From NCBI GenBank assembly GCA_004431415.1, contig QPMI01000121.1:124001-188000 (forward strand): DNA of 64,000 nt, given 5' to 3'. The position numbers were made by a program, and so were the translations under genes. The notes under the pieces are model-generated. The model was not told the DNA's origin. It searched no databases and saw only the letters and a list, made by a program, of their open reading frames with translations. The stretch comes from Cyanophora paradoxa. Taxonomy: Eukaryota > Glaucocystophyceae > Cyanophorales > Cyanophoraceae. This document shows positions 12,523-24,329 of the stretch, piece after piece. The stretch's first letter is position 1. Every line of letters begins with the position of its first letter.

Positions 12523-12649
12523 GCCAAACGACGCAATTTCCGTGGCGTTTGCACGCGTGCGCTCGCCGGCCTAGGCGTCGACGGCGCGGGTACACAGGCT
12601 GCTTGGCGTCTGCGTACCCCTCGACGGCGGCTGCGGCGCCGAGCGAGCG
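12523..12649. promoter_or_regulatory. Short shared 5' region between two divergent genes
   Basis: Only 127 bp separate the start codon of the F-box gene (minus strand, 12522) from that of the ankyrin gene (plus strand, 12650). Both promoters and 5' leaders must overlap here, unless an unseen upstream exon exists. No TATA box is evident. Confidence 0.5.
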
Positions 12650-15600
12650 ATGGCCGACCCGCAGAGTAGAAAGGAGCTGCTGAGATCGCGCCTGCAGTCT
12701 CGCAACCTCCTCAATCGGGAGCTGAAGGAGATCCAGCAGACCCATGCCGAGCGGCTCAAGTCCTTCTGGGCCACGCTCACGCCCGACGAGCGCCGGCGCT
12801 ATCTCACAGTCAGCAAGAAGGCGAGTCCAGGACCCGCTGCGCGCCCGATCGCTCTCCGGGCGACCACCTGACACCGCGCCACAGAGTCTCGTCGACGAAT
12901 TCGCGAGCGCGAGCTCCGTCCACCCGTCGATCGCCCAGGCATCTGTTAGCGGCGTCGTGCTCGACTACCTGAACGACCCGCTCCCGCCGGGCACGCTCAA
13001 GGCATCCAAACATTGGACCCCGCCGTACACCGTCGACGTGCAGAGATGCCTGGAAGGGCTGGAGTTCTGGTTCGACTACACGGACGGTTCGCTGGGTTGG
13101 AGCGCGCGGGGGCGGGCTCTCTCGGCGCCCAGGATGATCCCGATCTCACGCACGCCTCGCCGCGCAGGCTACGTGGATCGGGTCACCGGCGAATTCAAGA
13201 TCCTGACCATCAAGCGCTTCCCGTGCACCGCTAAGGTCCGCGGCCGCCCCACACGCGGGCGAGCTAAGCGACCGCTGACCGCCGACCGCGCCGGCCGCGC
13301 TCCCCGCGCCTCCTCGCGTTCCTTTTCGAGCAGGTGCAGCGGGAGTGCGTGGAAGATCCGGGCGGCCTCCCCGGGCTCGGCGGCCTGTCGAAGAAGGACG
13401 CGGACTACCGGAAGCGGGCGAAGGAGCTCGCCGACGAGAGCGTTCGCAACTCGGGCATCGTCCTGTGCACCGCGAAGGACCTGCCCGAGCGCATCGTGCT
13501 GGCGCCGCTCTCGTCGCGGCCCGTGCCGCCGCCGACGGTCGCGTTCGAGCCGAAGGACATCGTCGTGCGCGTGCGGCTCTGCTTCAAGGCGAAGGACGCG
13601 CGCCTCTTCTCCATCCTCCTCCTGGAGAACCCGCGCACGCTCATCGACTGGACCTTCTCGCTCTCCGAGCTGTACCAGGTCCTGCCGCGGCTCAAGCTGG
13701 ACTCCTTCTTCGTCAACGGCAACCAGGACCTCTGCGGCCCGAACGTCATCCACGTTTTCCCGCTGATCTCCACCGCCGCATCCGTCTCGGACTGCTGCAT
13801 AGACTACCAGGGCGCGTCCCCCGCCGCCGCGCACCCCGCGCCCGGCGCGCGCGCGCGCTGACGCGCGCCCTCTGCGCAGGCGTGTCGGACATATGCCTGT
13901 ACTCCCTCCCCGCCATGGCCCTGGACAACGTACCCGGGGAGTCCCTGTACACGCTGCGCCACCTGCGGGTCCGCGCCCGCCCGCCGGCCCCGCCCCGCCA
14001 GCGCCCCGCGCGCGCCTCACGCCCGCCCAGATGTCCTTCTACTGGCTCTACTTAGAGGCGAACCTGCGGTACACGACGGACGCCCTCAAGGCCGTCGCCG
14101 AGCCGCTCTCGGCCGAGGTCCCCCACGCCCGCGCCTTCCTCCTGAACCAGTACCTCCAGCCCTTCTTCGCCGGCCGCAAGGTTCCCTCCGGCCGCGGCCG
14201 GGCGCGCCGTCGTTCCTTTCCCTTCCTTTTCCGACGCGGGGCGCGCAGCTGGACGACCTCTCGGGGGTACTGCAGGCGCTCGAGATCCAGAAGCAGGAGA
14301 TTCGGCTGCGGCCCGCCGGGCTGGCGAACCTGTGCCCCGGCTCCGCGCTCGACGTGCCCCTCCTCGAGACCCTTGCGGCCATGTGCGACGTGCGCCGTAC
14401 CCCCCCTCCCACCCCCCTCCCCCGGCGTCGACCCCGCCCCCCGACGCCGGCCCCGGGGTACAGGTCATCATGCAGGACTTCGCTTCGGATCTCGGGAAGG
14501 ACTTTACGAGCCTGCAGGCCGACTTCACGACGTACCTGGAGCGGTGCGGGGGAAGGGGGCGGGGCGGGCGGGGCGGGCGGGGCGCGGCTCACGGGGCGGC
14601 GCGCAGCTTCCTGGCGGCGTGGTCGAAGCTGGTGCAGACGGCGCGGCAGGTGCAGCAGGCGGCGTCGGAGCTGGCGCAGGCGGAGGCGTGTGCGGCGCAG
14701 TCGGTCGGGGCCGTCGAGCAGTTCAGCCTGATCGCCGCCTTCGAGGGGATGGTGGACGGCCGCACCGTGACCGACATGCTCTGGAGCCGCCCCCTCGTCG
14801 CCTCCAACGGGACCGGCGGGGTCGGCGCCGGCGGCAGCGGGGTGGTCCCAGGGGGCGCGGCGGGCGGCGCCGGCGCCGTCGGCTCGGCGGCCTCTGCGCT
14901 CGTGAGCGGGGCCTCGTCGCTGGCGCTGCAGGCGGCGGCGTCGGCCGCGGCCGGCGGCAAGAAGAAGGGCGGGAAGCAGGGCGGGTACGAGAAGTTCCCG
15001 ATCCAGCTCCCCCTCTCCGCCGCCGAGTCCATCTTCCCGGGGCCAAGTGGTCGTTTCCGGGGGCGGCCGCGGCCGCCGCCGGCGCCCCGCCGGCCCCGAA
15101 GCCGGCCGGGGCCTCGCCGGCGCCGGCGGGGGGCAAGGCGGCGGCCCCCCCGAAGCCGCTGAACTCGAACGAGCACCGGCGCAGCGCCGTGAAGAAGCTC
15201 GCGGACGCCTTTAGGAACCTCCCGGACGCCGTCGAGCAGGCGCGGCCCCCGCCGGGGCCCGCCGCATCCAGCGCCGCCGCCGCCGCCGCGCAGCAGCAGC
15301 AGCAGCAGCCCGTTACCCCCGAGCAGGGCCTGCTGGCCCCCTCCTCCTCCTCCTCTTCCGCCTCCGGATCAACTTCTTCCCCGGCCCCCGCCGCCGCCGC
15401 CTCCTCCTCGTCCTCCTCGTCCACCTCGCCCGCCCCGCAGCGGCCCGCCCTCCCCGCCCCGTCCCCGCCCTCTACCCCGGCGGGCGCACCCTCCCCGCCA
15501 CCCGCGTCTTCCTCCTCGAGCCCCCAGCCCGCCCCCGCCTCCTCCTCTTCCTCCACCGACATCGTACCCTCCCCGTCCGGCTCCTCGTCCCCCCCGCCCC

Positions 15601-18600
15601 CTAGCCCCCCCGTCGTCCTCAAGCCCGAGGAGAAGGAGAAGTACCGAAAGGTGCCCCGCCCAGATCCGAGCCCGGCCCACCCGCGTACCCCCGTGCTGAG
15701 GAACCGTGTACCCCCAGTTCGTGGCGTACGTCGAATCCCGCGCGCGGCTCGCCGGGGAGGAGACGGAGCTCGTCCTGCTCAAGGCTCGCCCGCGTACCCC
15801 CCGCCCCGCCTTCCTCCCCCGCTCACGCCCAGCAGGACCGGATAATACACCTGCGGAAGGTGCTGTGGAGTGTGAACTTCCTGTCGCGGACGATGTGGGC
15901 GCGGGCGGTGCGGAGGCAGCTCCAGGAGGGCCTCGAGTCCCGTGTCAAGTCCGTCTGCAGCCAGCTCCTGGGCCCCGCCGACGCCCTCCCCGCCCCTCCA
16001 CTCTCCTCCTCCTCCTCCTCATCCGCCGCCCTCGCATCGGCCTCCGCGCCGCCCTCGTCCTCCTCCTCCGCCGCCGCCGCCGCCGCCGCCGCAGTCTCTG
16101 GCGGCGCCGCCGCCGGTTCCGCATCTAAAAAGCATACCTCTTCTTCCTCCTCCTCCTCCTCGTCGGCCGCGCGCAAGAACGGCGTGAAGGCCGGCGCCGC
16201 CCGTCCCGCCCCCTCCACCTCCGCCCCCGCCCCCGCCGCCGCCTCCGCCGCCGCCTCCTCCTCCGCCTCCGCACCGGCAGCGGCGTCGTCGAAGAAGGGT
16301 TCCAAGGGCCCCGCCCCGCCCGCCCCTTTCACCTTCCCCGCCTCCTCTGCGGCCCCTTCCGCCGCCTCCTCCTCCGCCTCCTCGTCGTCTGCCGTCGCTG
16401 CCTCGGGCTCGGGCTCGGCGCCGGCGCCGGCGCCGGCGCCGGCGGCGCTGGCGGAGGAGCAGCAGCTTGAGCTCGCCGTCTCGAGCAACGACACGGAGTC
16501 GATCCGGCGGCTCGCGGCGGGGCGCGCCTCGCTGCTCAACGCCCGCTCCGCGTACGGCCTCTCGCCCCTCCACACCGCCATCGGCCACGGCCGCCTGGAC
16601 GCCCTCCGCACGCTCCTCGCCCTCGGCGCCGACGCCGGCGTGCGCGACACGAACGGGAACAGCCTGCTCGCCTTCTGCGCCTCCAAGCTCTGCATGGGCG
16701 ACGTGGACATGGCGGCCGGCGAGGCCTGCCTCCGCGAGCTGCTCACGGCCGGCGCCACGGGCCCCGACCGCGGCTCCTCCGCCCTCTTCATGTGCGCCCG
16801 CTACTCGTACCTCTGGGACCCCCGCGGTGCGTCCTTCGACTAGCACTATCATTCCTTTCCCGGCTCCTCCGCCCCCGGAACGGCCGCTGAGGCCGCCCGC
16901 CCCCTCCGCAGTCTTCTCGACGAAGGCGGTGCTGGCGGGGGCGCTGCAGGGGCTCCTGGGGCCCCTCAAGGGCGAGTCCTCCGGGGCCGGCGGCGTGCCC
17001 TCGCCCCCGGGCCCCGCCGCGACGAGCCTCGCCGGGCTCGCCGCCTCGGCGGCCGGCGGCGGCGCGGCCGGAGAGTGCGCGCGCTCGCTCCATCTCTACG
17101 ACGTCGGCTCCCGCCACGCCAACTGCTCCTCCGTCGCGGTCAGCAAGCAAGCTCGCTCGCGCCCCGTCCTCGCCCCGCCCCGCCCCGCCCCTTAGCCCGC
17201 CGCAGCGGGTGCTGCTGGAGGCGGGGGGCGTACCCGTGGACGTGGCCTCCAAGGGCATCTCGGCCTTGCACTGGGCGTGCATCGCCGCCAACCTCGAGCT
17301 CGCGGACCTCCTCGTCAAGCACGGCGCCGACGTCAACAGGCCCTCCTCCCAGCTCGCCCGCCGGCCCCTCCACCTCGCCTGCTACCCCTACGCCGTCGAG
17401 CGCTCCTGCCCCGCCTGGGACCCCGCCCGCCGCGCCCGCCTCGCCCGGCTCCTCATCGCGGCGGGGGCGGACCCCGCGGCGCGCGACGACGGCGGCTGGA
17501 CGCCGCTCAACCTCGCCTGCTCGGACAGCGACGCCCCGGAGGTCGTCAGCGCCCTGCTCGAGTACCCCGAGGCCGCCTCGCGCGTCAACGAGAAGAACGA
17601 GAACGGGTACGGCGCGGTGCACAGCGCCATCATCGCGGGGGCGCCCCGCTCGCTGGCCGCGCTGCTCGCCCGCGGCGCCGACGTCGGGGAGCGCACCGGC
17701 GACAAGCGCCGCGAGTCGCCCCTCGAGCTCGCCCTCGTCACCCTCGGTGCCCCCCTTCCCCCTCGTCTCTTGCGCCGCCCTCTGAGACGGACCCGCGCCA
17801 GGCATCGCGTTGGCGCCTTGCAGGAGGAACGCCTGCACGCCGGGTACACACATCTGCACCGAGTTCCGCTCCAAGAACCGCGTACGCGTCCTCTACGACA
17901 GGTACCCCCGCCATCCCTCCCAACATCTGCATCTGTATCCCCCGCCTCACGCGCGTACCCCCCCTCAGCGCACTCGCCTGTGTGGAGGTTCTGCTGCAGC
18001 ACGGCGCCTCGATCGACCCGAAGCAGTACCAGCTCATCGGTACCCCCGTCCCCGCGCACGCCGGTACCCCGCACCCCTCTTTGACGCCATACCCCCTCTA
18101 GGGGAGTACCTGCTCTTCCTCTCGACGATGGAGGTTGACCCGACGCAGTCGGCGCGCCTGCGGCAGGTGACCGCTTCCCCCCCGCCCTCGACGCCCCCCG
18201 TCAGACGCGGGCGGCGCAGTGGCACGGCGCAGAGCAGGAGCGGAGGCAGCGCAAGGCGGCGGCGGCGCTGCTCCCGGCGCCGGCGCGGCCCGCCTCGGCG
18301 GCCGCCCCGTCCCCGTCCCCCTCCTCGTCCTCCCCGCCCCACTCCGTCTCCCCGGCGCCGCGCCCCGCGGCGGCCCGCCCGGCCTCGCCGACGCCCCTGC
18401 CCGTCTCGGCGGCCGCGGCCGCGGCCGCCGTCGCCGACGCCAAGTCGGTGGCGGAGGCGGCGCTGCGGGCGGCGGTCGAGGGCGGGGGCAAGGAGGCGCT
18501 CATGGCCGCCATCGTCCAGGGCCGCCGCGCCGGCTGCCGCGTCGCCGAGGCCTCGGCCGCCCTCGCCGCGCTGCTGCGGCGCGAGGACTGCGCGCGGCGC

Positions 18601-21077
18601 CTCGCGGCGGCTGCGGCGGCCGGCGACGCCGCCGCGTTCGCCGACTGCTCCGCCGAGGCTCTTCAGCTCGGCGGGCTCTCGGACGCCATCCGGGTACGCG
18701 GTTTCCTGCTCCGTCGACGTCCCCCGCCCGCCCGCCCGCCCGCCCGGGTCTGACCGTCGCCCGGGCAGGAGGGCGAGGGCCTGATGGCGCGGCGGGCGGC
18801 GGAGCAGCGCGGGCGGGCGGCGCTGGCGGCGGCGGCGGCGGCGCTGGACGCGGCGGCCTTCGCGGCGGCCGAGGCGGAGCTGGCGCGGGCCGGCGTGGAC
18901 GCGGCGGAGGAGCGCGCGGCCTTCGAGGCCCGCCTCGAGCGCGGGCGGCTGCTCTCGGACCTGGAGCGCGCCGCCGCCGCCGAGGACCCCGCCGCCCTCC
19001 AGCGCGCCCTCCGCCGCTGCAACGCCGTGCGCCCCCCCCCCCCCCCCGCCCGCTCCGCGCCGCGCCGCGCCGCTGACCTCGTCTTCCCTCGGCAGGCGGG
19101 CCTGGAGCGCGAGGAGCTGCTCCCGGCGCGGCGCCGCCTGAACGCGCTCGTGGCGGACCTGAAGGGCCGCCTGGCGGCCGCCGGCGAGGAGGCGGCGGCG
19201 GCGGCCTCGCGCGCCGAGCTGGAGCCGCTGCTCGTCGTCGCGCGCGAGATGGGATGGCGCCGCGAGGCCCGCCCCGCGGTGCGCGCCGCGCGCAGTCCCC
19301 GCCCCGACCTGTCCGCGCCGCCCGGGCCCGTCTGACCCGGGCGCGCAGCTGGCTCGGTACGCGGCGCTGGCGAAGGCGGAGGCGGAGGCGGCGGAGTCGG
19401 CGGCGGCGGCGGGCGAGGCGGCGGGCGAGGGGGCGCTGGAGCCGCTGGCCGAGGCGCTCGAGCGCGTCGGCCTGCCCGACGACGCCCGCGCCCTGCGCGC
19501 CCTCCGCGCCCAGCGCGCCCGCGAGGCCTCCGAGGCGGCGGCCGCGGCGGCTGCTGCAGCCGCCGCTGCGGCGGCGGCGGCGGCCGGGCGGGCGGAGGAC
19601 GGCGCGGACGGCGAGGGCAAGAAGGGCGGCAAGGCGAAGAAGAAGCCAAAGCAGCCGCACCCGGAGCACCCGCCGGCGCAGCCGCCGGCGCAGCAAGAGG
19701 CACCCCAGCCACCGCCGCCGGCGCCGGCGCCGCAGCCGCGCAGCGAGTCGCCGGCGCCCTCCCGCGGCCGCCCTCGCCGCCGGCCGCCCGGAGGCCCCTC
19801 TGCCTTCGCCTCTGGCGGCGGCGGCGGCGGCGGCCACAGCGGAGTCGGCCAGCGACGGCGCGCGGCGGCGAAAGAAGAACAGGAGGGGCGGGGCCGGCGA
19901 GGGCGGCGACGCGGCGGGGAGGGACGGGCCGGCCGGCGGCGAGGCGGGGGCGGCGGCCCCGGCGCCCAGGGCCAGTGGATCGAGGTCAGCAAGAAGGGCA
20001 AGGCGAAGGGCGGCAAGGCGAGCGGCCCGCGCCCCGTGCCCGCGCCCTCCGCCGCTGACGCGCGGGGTGCGCAGGGAGCCGCCTCCCCTCCGCCCGCCCC
20101 CGCCAAGCCGGCGCCGCCCGCCGCCAAGCCTGCGCCGGCTCCGGCCGCGGCGCAGCGTTCACAGCCGGCCCCCGCCGCAACCGCGGCTCCGATTGCGCGC
20201 GCCGCGCAGCCGACCGCCCGGCCCCGGCCGGCCCCGCTTCGACCGCCCCTGCGGGCGGCCGTGGGGGCCCGCAAGGCGCGTGGACCCCGCCCGCCGGCCC
20301 CGGACGGCCGCCTGCGCCCTCCGGCCCCCCGTCGAGACCCCCCGGAGCTCCCTGGGCCGTACCCGCCCCGCCCCGCCCCCGCCCCGCCACTGCTCCCACC
20401 CCGCCGTTCCTGCCACCCCGCCTCCGCCGTCGGCGGTACCCCCGCGACTCCCGCCCCCCGCCCCCCGCCCCTCAAACCCGTCCGCCCGCTCCCCCGCACC
20501 CGCCGCTTCGGTGCCCGCCCCCGCCGCCGCTCCCGCCCCCCGCGGCGCCGCGGCCGCGCTGCCGCCCACGCCCCCGCCCCTCCCGACGGCCGAGCCAGCG
20601 CCGGCCCCCACCCACGTCCCGGCCTCCATCCGGAGCCTGTGGAGCGACAGCGCGCCCCGTACCCCGGGCCAAGCGCCTCCCCCGCCCTCCCCGTCCTCCC
20701 CGGCTGCGGCCGCCGTCCCTTCCCCCGTCTCCCCCGCCCCGGCGCCCCGCAGTACCCCCCTCTCGCCTCCGGTCCCGTCCCCGTGGCTCTGGGGCGGCAC
20801 CCCCGCCCCCGTGCCCGGCGCCCCCGCGTCGCCCGCGATGCGTACCCCCTTCGCCCCGGACCCCCTGCAGGGGTACCTCGCCAGCCTCGCCTTCCCCGCC
20901 TTCGGCGCCGGGGTAACCCCGGCGCCCTCGTCCCCCTTCGCCCCGGCGAGCCCCTTCGCGGCCGCCGGCATCTGGGGCGGGGCGACGGCGGGCCAGCCCC
21001 CAGTGCCCGCCCTGGGGCTCGGCTCGGCCCCGGGCCCCGACCTGTGGGGGCCGGCCCCCGCCCGCCCCGCTCGGTAG
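12650..21077 (+). CDS. Giant ankyrin-repeat protein with a novel N-terminal region and low-complexity C-terminus
   Basis: The ATG at 12650 begins MADPQSRKELLRSRLQSRN, a charged helical start. An unrecognised conserved-looking region follows (12890-14180): WFDYTDG, VTGEFKILTIKRFPCTA, DLPERIVLAPLSSRP, LENPRTLIDWTFSLSELYQV and NLRYTTDALKAVAEPLSAEV. A helical part (14270-15230) leads into Ala/Ser/Pro-rich linkers with a seven-Gln run (15291-15311). Ankyrin repeats begin at about 16460 (GLSPLHTAIGHGRLDALRTL), continue at 17200-17760 (GISALHWACIAANLELADLL, RPLHLACYPY, GWTPLNLACSDSD) and end with VEVLLQHGASI (about 17980). Long Ala/Glu-rich helices (18400-19600), a basic Gly/Lys segment and a Pro-rich tail follow, to the TAG at 21075-21077. 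Introns are short and C-rich, many starting GTACCC. It is probably a cytoplasmic scaffold of more than 2000 residues; partners cannot be inferred. Confidence 0.7.
15960..16460 (+). repeat. In-frame Ser/Ala low-complexity tract
   Basis: Runs of TCC and GCC triplets encode poly-Ser and poly-Ala linkers between the helical region and the first ankyrin repeats. Triplet periodicity keeps the frame open. Confidence 0.7.
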
Positions 21078-21359
21078 CCTTCTGCCTCCCCCCTGTAACT
21101 CGACCCCCCGCGCTTTCAAACGCTTTTCTTTCAATTTCATGGCTTCGAAAATTCTTATCAGTGGTATCACTGGTATGGCAAGGAGTGGACGTCGATATCA
21201 TGACAAGGGCGTGCGCAGGCAGACTCCGATTAATTTGATAACGCAGAGTCGTGAGTCGTGACTCTGATCCGTGACCCACATCTGATCCGTGACCCACACG
21301 GTACGTACGGTAGCTACGTATACTGGGTACTAGTAGTCTAAAAACGAATACGTATACTG

Positions 21360-22167
21360 TCGGCCTTGGGGAAAGGAGAGGCCCTTAGGTCTGTTGGTTT
21401 GATGTGACGGATTTCAAAAAGCGAAATTCGCATAAATGAACAGACCTACTACCCCATTTTAGACCCTGGGGAACGCGATGGCCGGGCCCGTTTTCCTATG
21501 AGAGGTCTCTAATGGGCAGTAACAGCACCTCGAAAAGCACAGAAAAGCATTTTCCCGAAAAAAAAGAGAAAGCGCAAATCACATTGGCCTTCCAAGTCGA
21601 AATTTGAAAATTATTAATTTGAAGAGACCGCACTTCATTCGCTAGGAGATAATTTCCAAATTAACGGAGCGCCACGTTGCCGGCCAGCAAATTTGTATCA
21701 TAGTATGCATATATGAGACAGGGTCGCAGTGTGCCACGATGTGGGATTTAAAAGTATTTGATGCGTTGATTGAAAGATAATTGAAATAAACAATTTAGAC
21801 AGAGCTTTAATACTGCGAATTACATCCAAATGATTCATAGATTATTATCAACCATCTCCAAAAAGCGCCGAAAAGTCGTTTTCAATAAGCTGAGACGACC
21901 AATGGGCCCTTCGGGGCCTGCACTCGGTACAATTGCGGCCGATTGGGCCCCGCATCGATATCTGTACCCTTGCGACACAATTTTGTACCCTCACACTTGA
22001 GTGTGTACCCTTGCCAAGTGGACCCCCCTGTTTCTCCTCCCCCCTCCCCCGTAACCGCGCGCGGTTGCGGGCCCCCGTTTAAAAACAAAGAGCTGCCAGA
22101 GCCTGCCACCCTCACGCCTTGAAGCCCCAAGACCCAAGGCCACTCCTGCGCCGCAGGGACTCGCTTG
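21360..22167 (+). repeat. Dispersed repeat, copy A (with 563-bp extra segment)
   Basis: The outer parts (21360-21510 and 22074-22167) match the segment at 51340-51606 in inverted orientation at high identity. The middle part, 21511-22073, is absent from that copy. No terminal inverted repeats or long open frame were seen, so the class of repeat is unknown. Confidence 0.7.
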
Positions 22168-23324
22168 TAAAACTAGTTAATTTAGTACAGGAAAATAATG
22201 AGTACTTCGCCAAAACTGCCACTTCAGCAGGTCCGCCTTCGATCGCAGCGCGGCCGCGGCGCGGCCGGGAGTCCGATCGATCATCGATCGCGATATCGAC
22301 ATCGCCGAGTCGATCGCGAGCGCTAGGCTGCCGGCGCCTGCCGCTATACTATCATAGTATGATATGCGCTAGCTCGAGCCTCGAGCTCGAGCCGACGTGC
22401 GAGGCTCCGAACTTGCGAATTCGAATCTACTGCGCATGCTAGCGCTGAGTCATTGCTGACTCATTGCTGAGTCAGTGCTGACCGTAGGTCCGTAGGACGC
22501 GGACGTCGACGTCGACTCGGCGACTCGGCGGAGTCGCGGACGCGGATCCCGGACCCGCGCGCACCAGCCTCCAGCCTCCAGGCCACCGGCCGGGCCGGGA
22601 TCATATCATATATTCCGGGATCGGCGGCGACTAGTACTACGGTAGTTACCGGGTAGTACTACGGTACTACGGTAGTCTAGTACTCGATGCCGCGGCCCGC
22701 GGCCCGCGCGCGGCCGCGGCGGCGCGGCCCGGGCCGCCCGGCGCCGGCGGCCGGCGGGATCTACTGCTGATTCAGTACTAGTGCTGAATCCGATGATCAG
22801 TGCTGACTCTGCGCATGCTGAGTCACTGCTGATCATGACGCGGACGCGGATCTTGAAAAATCGAAAAAGACCAATGACGAATCTACTGCTGACGCGGACG
22901 CGGATCTCCCTCAATGACAAATTGACATCACGCGTAAAACTTCGGACAACAACAACGATATCATGAACTCAGAACTCAGACTATAGACGTCGACAGAACT
23001 CATGATCAGAATTCAGACTGCGGGCAGTTTACTAGTTTAAATTTAGGCTACGGCATTATACATTATATAAACATCAACAAGAAAATCAACTTCTACTAGC
23101 CTACTAGGCTAGTAGGCTACTGCTGAGTCAGTGCTGACGCGGACGCGGATCTTGCTGGATCGCGATCGCGATCAACTTACTAAAGTTACTAAGTTAAGAG
23201 TCAATGACGTCGACCGTCGGACGTCGACGCGTACGCCGATCATCGGATCATCCGACTCTAGATCTAGATCGGCGAAGTGAGCGGCGATGTCGCCGAGTCG
23301 GGAGTCGGGAGTCGGGACTAGGCC
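22168..23324. other. Palindrome-rich intergenic DNA
   Basis: No gene was found. The DNA is dominated by overlapping self-complementary words (GATCGATC, CTCGAGCTCGAG, GACGTCGACGTC, TACGGTAGT series). The word GACGCGGACGCGGATC recurs at about 22835, 22891 and 23137, with a related form near 22538. GCTGAGTCA/TGCTGACTCA also recurs. Confidence 0.6.
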
Positions 23325-23326
23325 TA

Positions 23327-23809
23327 GGGCTGGGTCCAGTGAGATCAGTGGAGGGTCGAGGGTCTCACTCCACTCACTGAGTGAGGATTTTGGCTCACTC
23401 GTACAAAGAAAAATGTATGAGGCCAGTGAGCCGGACCTCAGCCCGCACCGCGCGGGGGGGTATCTGGCCCCATAAAATCACGACCCAGGCGCCCCACCTA
23501 ACGATTTGGGGGTACTTTTGAGTCAGATCTACATGCGTATAGCGTAGCGCTAGCAGCACCGCGCGTGATGCTGACCATGACCAATTTGAAATTCGAAACG
23601 ACCTCTCAGAATCTCGACATTTTAGAAGCCCGCGGAAACAGCTGGCAGTTAAGGCACGTAGCGCCTGAAAACTCGGCGAAATCTGGGTCGTTTTAGGTCG
23701 TTTTTCGCGTATACAAAAACGTACCCCCTGCTCACTACAGTGACTGAGTGAGTGGGACGCAAAAAGCTCACTCACAAAGTGAGCCCGCGGACCTCACTGG
23801 GCGCAGCCC
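23327..23809. mobile_element. Non-autonomous TIR element flanked by TA (family 1)
   Basis: The ends are inverted repeats. The left end reads GGGCTGGGTCCAGTGAGATC and the right end, read on the other strand, GGGCTGCGCCCAGTGAGGTC, a match of 17 in 20. Each end is bordered by TA (23325-23326 and 23810-23811), as expected for a Tc1/mariner-like target duplication. Inside are further GTGAGTGAG inverted blocks and no convincing ORF. Confidence 0.6.
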
Positions 23810-23811
23810 TA

Positions 23812-24012
23812 GTCGGGACTCGGGACTCGGGAGTCGGGACTCGGGACTCGGGACTCGGCCCACGGAGTCGGGAGTCGGGACTCCGCCGTCCGGCGGTCAC
23901 TCCGATCCGGGAGTCCGGGACTCCCGGGAGTCATGATCAGGAGTCGGGACTCGGGCGGAGTCGGGCCCCGGGACTCGCGCGGACTCGCCGAGTCGGGAAT
24001 CGGGACCGGGCC
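23812..24012. repeat. GAGTC/GACTC repeat tract
   Basis: GGGACTCGGGACTCGGGAGTC-type units are strung together in both orientations, so the strand is highly self-complementary. A similar GGACTCC tract lies at about 53880-54005. Confidence 0.6.
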
Positions 24013-24099
24013 GGATTCGGAAGGGAATCCGGTCGGAAGTCGACGGCCCGTGACTCAGTGACCTAGGAATCTTCGATCGACAGCGTCAGACCTGCACGT

Positions 24100-24302
24100 C
24101 TATATTCGTCAGACCTGCACTTCGACGAATATTAATATTTGATGCTCTTGAACGGAAATTTTGTATGGAGAGGGGTACTAACGGCTGACCCGTCTATGGC
24201 GGAGTCGCGGGGCTGACGAAAATATGATGCTGTGGAACCATATTTTCACGATTTTCGGGTTTTGTCGAAATGAAGTCTCGACGAACATTTCTACGTTTAC
24301 AG
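24100..24302 (-). mobile_element. MITE family 2, diverged and truncated copy
   Basis: The sequence matches the reverse complement of the element at 54029-54277. Shared blocks are ATTTTCGGGTTTTGTCGAA, TTTGTATGGAGAGGGGTA and a terminal CGTTTACAG followed by TA (24303-24304). The other end is degraded near 24100. Confidence 0.6.
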
Positions 24303-24329
24303 TAAAAGTACCGGGTATAGTCTGCCGCA

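Noticed and set aside
13169-14020. 283-residue minus-strand frame
   Set aside because: It is the complement of well-formed ankyrin-gene exons on the plus strand.
18034-21297. 1087-residue open frame on the minus strand
   Set aside because: It is a shadow of the ankyrin gene: low-complexity Gly/Arg/Ala product, opposite to coherent helical and Pro-rich exons. Stop codons are rare in any frame at this GC content.
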